Origin: Takakia lepidozioides
Lineage: Eukaryota > Streptophyta > Takakiopsida > Takakiales > Takakiaceae
Direction of reading: 5' to 3'
Assembly: GCA_030704615.1 (NCBI GenBank)
Contig: CM060733.1
Span: forward strand, 39,372,001 to 39,432,000
DNA length: 60,000 bases
This document shows, piece by piece, positions 46,726 to 57,333 of the stretch; the first letter of the stretch is position 1; each line of letters begins with the position of its first letter. The translations under genes were made by a program, and so were the position numbers. The notes under the pieces were generated by a model, which saw only the letters and a program-made list of their open reading frames with translations, did not search any database and was not told the DNA's origin.

Positions 46726-48470
46726 TTGTTTCTTTCTCCCTCTCTCAACACAAGCATGGTACAAGGGAATAGGCAAGCAAGTGCACTCCCTGCAGGCAAT
46801 CCGACACTCAATGTTGTTGGCAAGACATTATGCATACTTATAAGTACTCTTGAGGTTGATCTGGAGTCTAGAGGTTGTTTCCACGAAGGCCAAGCTGGCT
46901 TTCGGCGAAACAGGGGTTGTGTGGATCATATCTTCACTCTAAGCCAGATTACCCAGGGAAGGAAAAAAGAAGGGAAACCCACTTATGTTTTTTTCTGGAT
47001 GTCAAAAAGGCTTATGACACAATGTGGAGAGATGGCCTATGGTTCCGCCTCCAGTCTTGTGGGATAAGGGAAAGATATGGAGAGTTGTCCACAACTTGTA
47101 TGCTCACACCAAAAGCTGTGTCACTGTTAACGGACAGAACTCCAACTTCTTTGACATAGACCAAGGTGTAGCTCAAGGATGTCCTCTCTCCCCTCTGCTC
47201 TTCAATGTTTTCATCAATCAACTCCTCGAGGATGTGAAAAGTGAGGGATTTGGGTTAAGGGTGGGTGATACCACCATACCAGCCCTTATGTTTGCGGATG
47301 ACTTCGCAGGCATAAGGGAGACTCCAACCAATCTCCAGGAGTTGATTGATTGCGCGAAGAGATACTTTGATCTTTGGGGGCTAGAGGCTAATGTCAGAAA
47401 TGTGCAGTGGTAGCATTCAACGACAGAGGAGAGGGAGGAAGTGATCTTAAGTGGCAGTGGGGTAGCCAAGAAATCCCAGTCCTCCCTTCCTACACTTACC
47501 TGGGCGTTGAGTTTTCCTCCAATTGTAATTGGGATGCACATATCCGGAAAGTTGTTCAAACTGGCAAGGGCAAAGCTCTGGGGCTCACTAAATTTTTCCA
47601 CTGCAGAGGGGTCAACTCTGAGGTTAAGAAAACCATGCTTTGTCGCGTTATTGGACCTGCCTTGGAGTACGGATCTGCAATATGGGTTGATAACTCCAAC
47701 CAGGCTAAGTCTCTAGAATCCATTCAAGTGGGGGTGCTTAAGGAGTGTATGTCAGCATGCTCCAAAACTGCCAATGTGGCTGTTCGGGGTGAGTTTGGCA
47801 TTCCGTCCTTAAGCTCCCGACGAGATGAATTCAAGGTCAGATGGTGGGGTCAGCTGCAACATATGTCCAACACCAGATATCCTAAGTTAATCGACTCTAT
47901 ATCTTGGAAACATGACCGCCCTGTCAAACAGGCTAAGTCCTGGCAGAAGAGAGTAGAAGAGATTCTCAAGGACCTGGACCTGGATCCGCAAGTCTTGACC
48001 CCGCTGGATAAATCTGACTTAGAGGCTGTAGTGTCCAAAGCCATGTCTGTTGCCATGAGATTGTCTGATGAAAATGAAGGTAGGCAGAAAACTTCCCTGA
48101 ACTTGTTTCCAGTCAGTGACATGGGGGAGGACATCTTGGATGACCTCAAGGGTCTACCCACTCTCGGCACTAGACTGAAATTTAAACTCAGGGCAGGAAG
48201 CCTACCTTTGAACAACAAACAGAAGCAGAGAGAAAAGGGAGAGTGCAATTGCCCGTTGTGTGGGCAATTTGAAGACAATATTCATATTCATATACACTGT
48301 CTCGGGTTCTCTCACCAAAGAGACGCTATCTTCAAATCTATCAAGGGAATTGTGCCTGTACCCTGTTTACCAACTTTGAAAGTCTCGAGGCTGAGCCAAA
48401 AGCCCAGGCCCTCCTGAGGCCTAGTTTTTGGGCAAATCACACACAACAGATTGATGCTTGTGTGTAGGGA
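46726..48470 (+). pseudogene. Non-LTR retrotransposon reverse transcriptase, frameshifted
   Basis: RT motifs in order: GQAGFRRNRGCVDHI, FLDVKKAYDTMW (motif A), GVAQGCPLSPLLFNVFI (motif B), ALMFADDFAGI (motif C, FADD), YTYLGVEF. The C-terminal part has a Cys/His cluster (CNCPLCG...HIHCLGF). At least three frame changes (near 47,005, 47,065 and 47,405) interrupt it, and no endonuclease is seen upstream, so it is a 5'-truncated dead copy. It differs from the two LINEs at the right end of the window; clade not assigned. Confidence 0.85.
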
Positions 48471-49736
48471 TTTCTAGAGGATATCTGGAAAACCCGGATT
48501 AATTCTATATATGAAGGTAAGTCTTACTACCAACGTCAACCCCTGACAAAAATAGGTTCTGTCCTTTTTGTTCCCGCTCAAACTGGGCACGGGGTTAATG
48601 GCCACAAGGCTACGACAAACAACGTCTTATGAGTACAATCCCTTTCTGCACCTCTGGTGCAATTTTCAGTAGCAGCAGTCCCAAGGATGTTTAAGGATAC
48701 TGAAATGCCGCATGATGTCCTAGGTTGTCTCATGTCGAGAGTGCAATGCCAACATGTCAGTATCATACCCATCTTCCTCTCCAGCAAATCCAGGCCAGGC
48801 AGAGGGATTGCAACCACACCATTTATTTGGGTAACATTAGCCACGTTTTTGAGGAAGTGAGTTCGTTTCAATGTTTTTATTTCCAGCGAAATTTCGCACT
48901 TTTTCGACCTCAAAAATCAAAATCGAATATTCTGTCATAAATTCCCCATTTTCTCATGGATGAAATCGCTAAAATTCTCCAAAAAAAATATAAATCTTGG
49001 GTGCATTCGCCTAATATGGATGATATACATGGATGAAAGTACACAAGAGAATGATTCTGTCCAAATTTCAGTGGATGAGCACAAAATATGGCTATTTCCT
49101 GCAAAACTCAGTAGCCACTCCTGTTCTTTCCCAAATTTGAAAAAAAAACCACTGGTTCGTTTGGTATAGGGAAGGCCAGCTGATGAGACCCTTCCATTGT
49201 TTAAGAATGCCTGATCGAGGGGGGTAGCCTGAGTTCACACATTCAAAAACGGCGGAAGGGCCAAGTCAGCTGCCCTTCACCAGCGAATAAAACCCAACCT
49301 GCCCCTTCATGGCCCCACCAAAATCGTCATCTTCCGAATTGCGTAAGGCCTTAGGTGTCTTACTCCTGGCGTAAGGTACGGCCTCCTGTCAGGATAAACT
49401 TCCCGTCTCAGAAGGTAACGATTTTAACAATGGGAATTCTAGGCGGTTTCTACGTTGTTGTACTCTGTCCCATTGTACAAGTGTAAGTCGTAAACTTCTT
49501 TCGTTGTTTCTTTCACTATCAATCAAGCTAAATAAAGCCCGACTGCCGATTCTGTAGGAATAGCCAAGTACAGGCGTCTCTATGTCCATCTTGGACTCCC
49601 TCCCCCTATTGTCTCAACAAAACAATCAACTGTATGTTTAGCTGGAGAAGAGTGAGCCACCGATTGCTTGAAAGGAAAGCTGCGGTGACATTGATCAATG
49701 TATGGGGATCTCCCGCACAAAAAAAAAACTTGGGGC
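48471..49736. other. No gene recognised
   Basis: Short open frames without domains. AATAAAG at about 49,530 could be a polyadenylation signal of an unrecognised retroelement. The 3' untranslated region of the FN3K gene should lie at the right edge. Confidence 0.35.
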
Positions 49737-52700
49737 CTACAAGATGATATGATCCACCATGGCCATTACATTCTTATAGTACTCTCCACCATCTGCAGCC
49801 AAAGGCACCTCTGTCATCTCCTCCGTCCCAACTATACTGTGCACCCGCTCTGCAGAGCAGACATGGGGTCTATGGTTATATGAGGACAAAGCAAGGAGTC
49901 TACTAAATACATCTCTGACACACATAGGTCGATTGTCAAAAACTAAAAGCAGTAAAGAGGAAACCAATTTCAGGGGAATGTGAGAGAGCAGGCACATATG
50001 ATGAAGTGGTTGAGCAAGTGGAATAGCTGGTACAATTGGTGCCTCTTTTCGAAGCCTGGAGATTGCGGCAGTACTTCATGATATCCTGCATAGAAGGCCT
50101 CCGCTGCAAAAGCGAGAATATTGAGCAAGTGACAGATAGATTGAGTATTGACTATGGCATACTGGCACTCCCACTTTGATGCAGACCAGTTGTTGGGTTT
50201 TTCAGCCACAGCTTCATCATGAAACTAGAGAGAGGAGACTTTTCTTGTTATGCGTGTCTTGCCTCCTTCTCTCAAAGGATCACTTAAGCAGTTGGGTCTA
50301 GACGTTCATCACTACACATTAACCATGCTGGGGAGAAAGAGAGGAAAGACTGGCACGTACAAAAGCCTGGAAAATGTTCAACAGGAGCCCATCCTCGGAA
50401 AGCCAGATCTGTCAAACACGATAGTCCAACAGGAGCATTAGTGATCTAAGGTTTCTATCTCGATGGGAAAAGACGGGTCTATTGAGTTCTCATTCCCTTT
50501 GTGCAGAGCACGACACTTAACTGACTTGGTTGCTGTATGGCCATAGACTGCACGTGCAGTTTGAACAGACCAAAACAAAGGAAGAAAGAAAGAAAGAATG
50601 ATGGAGTCCACATAGAGGAAAGGAGAACAGGGGAAGACCGGAATGGGGGACAAGAGGGAGAGGGAGCGTTATATAGGGAAAAACAACTGCACAAGTTCAA
50701 CTTCAGAACTGAATTGAAGTATTCAGGAGACGTTGTTTGCCGTAGCCTTGTGGCCATAGACCCCACACGCCCAGTTTGGGCAGAACAAGAGGGAACAAAC
50801 ACTACCTTTGTGAGGGGCTCACTCCAGTAGTGGGACTCACCTTGGTACAGTAAACTATTGGTTCGGGCTTTACAGATTTCCTCTAGAAATCCCATCACAC
50901 ATGCACCAATCTGCTGTGTGTGAGCTGCCCAGCCATTAGACCCAAACAGGGCCAGGGTTTTAGGCTCAGCCTCAAGATTTTGTGAACAGAGGTGCAGGGA
51001 CTAAGTTCTTGATGGTCTGAAGAGGCTCGCTTTCTATTGAGAATACCCTGGATATTGTATCAGAAAATGGATATTGTCTTCAGACCACATCGGGCTTTGA
51101 CAATCTACAATCCTCAAACTTCTCGCTTTGGAAATAAGAGCAATGGTTATTGGAGAAAGTGGTACATAAACCTTCAACAACATCAAGAAGAGATTCCCTA
51201 CCAAATTCAGCATCACCGATGAAGGAAGCTGGGTCAAAAATAGCAACGGTCCCTGTTGATACAAGTCCTGAATTCCCCATCTGATTACAAGTGAATCCAC
51301 CCAGAGGAATAAACAAACAATTTAGAAAAACGGTGCTGGCATCCATGAACAATGGTGACTAATAACAGGTCCAAAGTTTCTTCAGAGAAATCTACCCAGC
51401 TAAATTATGGCCGTTGGCCACACTGAAACCAACAATCCATCAAGCACCATTTGAAGTCTTGCCTTGTTGCCTACATCGGAGGCCACATTACGTCGTCCAA
51501 CTACCCGCAGATTGCCTTACCACGCTCGTAGTTTTGTAGGCAAAACCAGGAATAAGAAGCCCTGTCCACACGGCAAGTGACAGCTAATAGTGCTCAAATC
51601 TCGAAGGACACGGAAAAGACACCCCTTATGGGTTCTTGCTTTATCCAAAACAAGAGTCTGGAAGTGGTAGCTCTCATGAGTTGGTACAAATAGTTACTGT
51701 GGCTTCGGTGAGCACATTCTTCTTACTCTTTTGAAGAGAAGCAGGCAGGTTATGTGAGAATGAAAACTAACCCAGAGATCCCCATGAAGGAGGCTCGGTT
51801 TCACTTTGTGGGCCTCCAGAAGTTGTGCTGCCTGCTGCAGCAATATTTCTCCCTTACTTTCAAGTTCCACAGCTTGATCCCCGAGAGTAGCAGACACTTT
51901 CTGCACACAGCTCTCACAAGATGTAACACAAGAGTGAAACACAGCAGTGACACTACTGTGATAGGCGATCAGATTAGTTTACCTCGTCAATGGTGGCTGC
52001 AAACGTAAGGCTATTCCAGTTGACTCTGGTTATTGATGACAAAAGAAAGGTTTTCCAAAGAGGATCAATGGATGGTTAATTACAGAGTCACTAAAGGACA
52101 AGCGGGAACAGCATATCCATTACACCTCAAAAAAATTTGTGTTTAATCTTGCATAATGGAATGTGAACTGGAAAAGAATGGATTGGGGACAACCCGTCGC
52201 ATACTACAGAGGAGATGCTCGTAGGTACTGTTTGATGGCTAACTCAATGAACAAATAAAATGGCCCACCAATAGATCACTACAAGAGGGCTTGCTCTTCT
52301 GGAATTAAGAAAGTTGATCAACATGCTGTTTTGGCTTCAGTCCAACAGTGAGCCAGTGACACCCAAATTAGGACATGAAATGAAATGGTGCTTTATAACG
52401 TCCACAGAGAGCCCGTAGAGCTTATGGGACAAAGTGGAAGAAAACATGAGAGAGGAAACAAAATGTGACTTGAATTTGTCCTCTCTATCTTATGGGACCA
52501 ACAAAAACAACAGAAATGTGCTCTTCTGCCTTCGAAAGACAAATTTTGGATGACATTCCCAAATATACCTGAAGCCTGTCTCGAAGTCGCTGTTCGATAA
52601 AAAATTTGGTCCAGGACGTGGCCCAACGGTTGTCCAATGACACCACTCCAAGCCTGAACCCAAGTTACTTTCCAATCGCAGCAGAAGAGGATGAAACATA

Positions 52701-55431
52701 AAAATGAAAGACCAATGCGCATAACAAATCAGAGAAAGCCCAAAGAGATTGTGAGCCGAGAGTAGCTGAAAACAAAGTTACAACAAGCAAAGAAGAAAGG
52801 GTGTAAGAAGGTGGGAAAGCCCTACCTAAATTGTATTTTTGGTGATTTTCCAAATTCTTGAATTTCTAATTGATTTTCTGGGTTGAGAGATTCTTCTCTA
52901 TAAATTAGGGTAACCTCAGGCCTCATTACACAGCCTAAAATTGCCCATCCAAGTGCTTGTGAGTCAGATGATGAATTACAACATAACCCAATTGGATGTG
53001 GTAAAATTCTCATAGATTTATCGTCCACGAGGCAATGTTCTGCAGCTACTGCCTCTTTGGAAGTCAACACTTTTATAGCCAACTACAATGCACTTTAGCC
53101 ATTGAATTTACTCCAAATTCCTCCCCTCGCGACTTGAAAGCCCATAGGTATCTAACTTGGCCAAGCAAAAGCTACCCTCAGATGGTGCACTACATACAAC
53201 ATAGGCAAATGAGGATTTCAACCCAGGACCATGAAGCAGCCTTACCACTGGCCTATCTATTGGACGCTCTCGACTCAAACTAACCTAAAACCTGCCGAAG
53301 CCAAGAAACCAAACTTCTTAACAAGCAAATATATCAGAAAACACAAGCCTGGCACCACATGAAACCACCAGCTGGTTCCCATGAGAACCCCTTGACAGCT
53401 AATGGCATAACCTGCCTAGCCAGACCATTAGTATATATGGAGTTATGGAAGAAACACTGCTGGCGATCACAGAGCCATCCCCTACCTTGCTTTCCCTCAT
53501 GCGTCAATCTCTTGCATCAGGCTGGTAACTAACCTTGTATCTGATGGAAACCCAAACAGAGTGCCTGAATCAGCCTGATGCAGCCTTGCCAGATTCCTCC
53601 CAAGGGCAGCTTGACTGCTTTCTTGCATCTGTATGACATGTTCACTATAAACAGAAAGCTCAGGAGAATGCGCATGCAACTAACTTGACTGCCACCAATC
53701 ATCTGATCTCTATCAGTGCATAAAATAGTGACAATGCATGGAGCAGTGAGTGGAACTACAAAAACCTCGAGTTTCAGAAACATCCTTGTTGAATTGCCTT
53801 CAAGGACTGGACCCTTAACAACAATGCTGAATGTTGGTTTAAGATACATGCGAAGTTAGCAATTGAATGTCAAGATAACCTTGTGATATGGCCTGTAGAT
53901 TGTAGTAACCGTAGACCTGAACAAACCAGGTTCAGGGAGCAAGGAAGACAAAACCAAGGGACTTACCATGCCAAAGGGTCGGAATTGCAGATGCTCCATG
54001 ATGATGTATGAACCTCCACCAGGGAGGTTACCACATCCTAGAGGGCTGGGTACATTTATTGTGTTGGTAGCCTTCAACCTTCGAAGCCTGTCAAAATAAC
54101 GCCATAGTACAGCAGGGTACTTTAGACCATCTGCCTTTGATTTTCCACCCCCAAAGACAGCCTGAGAATCTATGTTATGAGATCTTCTTTAAGGTTGTAA
54201 CAGAAGCAGCTCAAGGTTCTTCATCTCCTCACAATTTCGCATTTGTCTTGATTACCACTACTACTGATGTCCTCATAAGGAATCTCTAGAGGAGCGCTTT
54301 GTAGATCTGCACCTCCTTTTTCCTCTTCCAACAGCCCTCCACACTACTACCACTCCACATTGTGAGCTGTCATTGCAAGTTGGAAGGAGATTCCTAGTTT
54401 GCTGTGGATGGGATGGGCATACTTGGATTTTTAGGGGCAACCTCACCCTACATGAGGCCTATAGGTCTGGCTTGAGATACTGATACAAGAGGAAAGTAAA
54501 AGTAGGTACACCAAGTTGTAATGAAAACTAACACTGTGAACTGGCACCAAGAAGGGGGCACACCTACGCTTCAGATTCGCCTGCAAACATGTTGTCCAAG
54601 TCAAAGCTCCTGTCAAGACATTTTTTAAAATGTTAGACACTCAGAAGTCAGAGCCACACATCCTGCATATATATGTAAGTCAAGGGCAAGACACAATATC
54701 AAGATTTCTAGTACAATGCCAGTTTAGATCTACAATCAACACTAAATGAACCTGTAAACTACAGGATGCCAGACTGTTATGTGACTTGTGGGTTAAGTTT
54801 CGCTTCCTGGCAGGAGGGAACTATCCCCATCAACTCTCGGATGTTTAGACTCATGCAAGGACTATGCCCCTTTGGGATGCATCATGGCCAGCATGCACAG
54901 ATCAACGCCACCTCCTTTCACTATTTGTGTTGCAGTCACTGCGAGGCTACTTCATCAAATCCCATAAGCATCATGGGCAGAGAGGACAGGGCGAGGACAC
55001 GCGATATCATGTTAACAAAAGTGTTCAGTAACTAAACCCTGAACCTTGAATCCCGCACTGAAAAACCGTTCATCTGGATCAAAGTTCTTTGCAACTACAA
55101 TCACTTTAACCTCTGATCAACATTCATCTACACAATCCTGTTCAAGATGCTACAAGATCAGTTATATCAGAGATCAACACCAAACAGGGCTGAATCGTGT
55201 GCAGGAACAAACCGGTTGATTTTCACAAAAAAATTGCCGCCGGTGCAATAGAACGCATATGATTCATTTATGCAGCCGCTGAAATGAACCTCCCTCGGGC
55301 GGCGCATTAGGTCCCCGCAGCCCAGGTCTTTCAAATGGGAAAGAATGGTGAAGTCTCCCGTTGTCATCTTTCCCCCTGGTTTGCTGGAGCTTTCCGAGCT
55401 AAAATCAAACCATGATGCTCGACATTGCCGC
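49737..55431 (-). CDS. Fructosamine-3-kinase / ribulosamine-3-kinase, plant type
   Basis: Nine exons read with matching phases: 55,431-55,213, 54,609-54,568, 54,087-53,967, 53,628-53,534, 52,653-52,569, 51,900-51,773, 51,280-51,202, 50,103-49,996 and 49,792-49,737. Motifs: FSGCINESY and FFVKINR (ATP-binding lysine), [66 protein letters not shown] (catalytic HGD), [16 protein letters not shown] (metal-binding Asp), [19 protein letters not shown]. The family phosphorylates ketosamines on glycated proteins; the plant enzyme is usually plastid-targeted. The segment usually reading MSWCAGF after AEFG is absent between the last introns, so a micro-exon may be missed. A first exon with a Ser-rich leader may lie near 55,960-55,750. 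Confidence 0.85.
50740..51055. repeat. Second copy of the interspersed repeat, inside an FN3K intron
   Basis: Direct-orientation partner of 771-1060. It lies in the intron between the IFDPASF exon and the YHEVLPQ exon. Confidence 0.75.
53165..53285 (-). repeat. SINE-like tRNA core in an FN3K intron
   Basis: On the minus strand TAGGCCAGTGGTAAGGCTG is followed by GGTCCTGGGTTGAAATCC at tRNA-like spacing (A and B boxes). It lies in the intron upstream of the NRWATSW exon, in the same sense as the gene. No clear target duplication. Confidence 0.6.
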
Positions 55432-55719
55432 CTACAAACAAATTCACAAAATATCGATAATAATATAGGAGTCTGCAAGGCAAAATGAACGTCTAAAGTC
55501 CAAACCATGCTTCATGTAGGATGCTACAATCGTCGGGCACTCACAAACCGTGAGAGGATGACAAAAATGGACCGGAATCGCAACGAACTAATAACCTGAT
55601 ACTGGCACAACAATATACATTCGGATAGAAAACTCCGGCCGAATCGCTATACAGAGCCGCTTCTCCTTGCAGATACAGCCCCTGTCGGGGTGGGCATTAT
55701 GAGGATCATAATTAAACCT

Positions 55720-55994
55720 TAGACTAGGTCAAGGAAGCACCTGATACCAGAGTCCACTGCACTGAGCCCTCCTCCACACCTAAAGCTGCTCCAGTCGTCT
55801 TTGGGATCAAAATGAGGCCATGCACAAACCAAAAACCTCTGAAAACTGGCAGAGGAAGGATATAACGATAATGACAGCTGAGAAGGAGGGACAAAAGATG
55901 CTGATACTAATGTCTGTAGTAATGGGAGGTGAGAAGGAGTGGAGCACAACAGGGGCGAAGACATTTCACGCAGATGCCACAATCTCGCCACCAT
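55720..55994 (-). CDS. Possible first exon of FN3K with transit-peptide-like leader
   Basis: An open frame MSSPLLCSTPSHLPLL continues Ser/Leu-rich (FVPPSQLSLSLYPSSASFQR), the composition of a chloroplast transit peptide. It could splice at CTTTAG-GTGTGG near 55,782 to the exon starting at 55,431. The donor is not strong and the join was not proven. Confidence 0.4.
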
Positions 55995-56039
55995 CTCTGC
56001 TTCCTCTCCCTCTCCCTTCCTCGTCCCACCAACAAAGCT

Positions 56040-56250
56040 AGACGAGCGTTGAACATATGGACGTCCAGATGGAGGACTTACGTGGCGTGACGACGATGGC
56101 GTGTCTACGATGACGTGGCATTTCGTATAGCGGAAAGTTCTTGCCCGAGGACTTACGTGGCGTGACGACGATGACGTGTCTAAGATGACCTGGCTGCGAT
56201 GACACGTCTACGATGACGTGGCAGTTCGTACAGCGGAAAGTTCTTGCCGG
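56040..56250 (-). promoter_or_regulatory. Candidate FN3K promoter with duplicated ACGTGGC/TGACG boxes
   Basis: AGGACTTACGTGGCGTGACG occurs at 56,073 and 56,148, a 75-bp direct repeat. ACGTGGC lies at 56,080, 56,113, 56,155 and 56,216, and TGACG recurs more than eight times. These are cores of plant G-box/ABRE and as-1 (TGA factor) bZIP sites. Position, about 50-300 bases upstream of the candidate first exon, suggests stress-responsive control; that is inference. Confidence 0.6.
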
Positions 56251-56442
56251 TGGGCCACTTGTGCCTCCTGGGGAGTTCTGCTTCAAAATGCCCTAAAAAG
56301 TACAAAGGAAAATGTATAGCAGGTTTTTAGGAGTGGGTATGATATGATCATAGTTTTGAATGTATCGTGGATTTTTCTCGTTTAAATAACTGTACCCATA
56401 CCTCATTTATTTAAATGAGTCTTTTGAATTTGGGATCTTCTC

Positions 56443-57322
56443 AGGGTAAGGTAGGTGTCATTAATGTGTATGCGCCCAATGACGAGGGGGAGAGAATAGA
56501 CCTCTGGAAACTTATTAAAGGTAAAATGCTGCAGCCCTTTCTTATAAAGCTGCAAAGGAAAATCTCTCCCAGCTATTGCATGACAAAGTCATGAGGATCA
56601 AAGCGGGAGTGAATTGGTCATTGAAGGGTGAAAAAATGAAGAAATACTTTTTCACAAAAAGCTGCTCAACGTCGCTCCGCTACGGTGGTTCCTGCCTTAC
56701 GTGATATAGCTACTGGAACCCTGTAACGGACCCTAAATCCATGGCCACAATTGCTGCAGATTACTTTCAGCACTTGTTTCGAAAGCGTGATGCCACCCCG
56801 CTTCAGAATCAAGCCAGAGAGGACCTTATTAGTAAAATTCCCTGCTCCATCTCAAATAGTGATAAAAAGAGGTTGGCAGCTCCTTTTACTGCGGAAGAGC
56901 TGGGTCAGGCAGTGGAAGCAATGGTCCCCATGAAATGCCCAGGGCTGGACGGTCTACCTATAGAGTTTTTCAAAGCTATGTGGCACACAATAGGGGGGGA
57001 CTTTCTGCTCATGGCTAATGACATTCTACAGAAAGAATTGATGCCGTCACAGATCTTTGAAGGGCTGGTCACCCTAAAAGGAGACAGAGACAATATGGCC
57101 AACTACCGCCCGATAACGCTCTTGAACTCCACTTATAAGATCATCGCTAGCCCTAGCGTTGAGGTTACAGCCACTACTCCCCCAAATCATCCGCAAAAAT
57201 CAAACAGGCTTCTTGAAGGACCGCATGATCCTTGACAACATATTACTGGCGCATGAGGCATTGCATAGAGCTACATTGAATAACCAACCTTTAGCTTTTC
57301 TGATGCTTGACTTTGAGAAATG
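56443..57322 (+). pseudogene. L1-type LINE, truncated and interrupted
   Basis: VGVINVYAPNDEGERIDLW is the L1 endonuclease core; 56,580-56,670 gives VNWSLKGEKMKKYFF; 56,740-57,150 gives PMKCPGLDGLPIEFFKAMW, KGDRDNMANYRPITLLNSTY; 57,210-57,320 gives GFLKDRMILDNILL and FLMLDFEK, reverse-transcriptase motif A. Parts between endonuclease and RT are missing, with frame changes. It stops exactly where the next LINE's 3' tail begins. Confidence 0.8.
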
Positions 57323-57333
57323 ATGAAACCCTG

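Noticed and set aside
48471-49736. Solo LTR or unknown gene with AATAAAG near 49,530
   Set aside because: No second LTR, no TG...CA ends with a target duplication and no coding domain could be found.
54766-55035. Plus-strand open frame starting [12 protein letters not shown]
   Set aside because: Lies in an FN3K intron, opposite strand, no domain or splice context.
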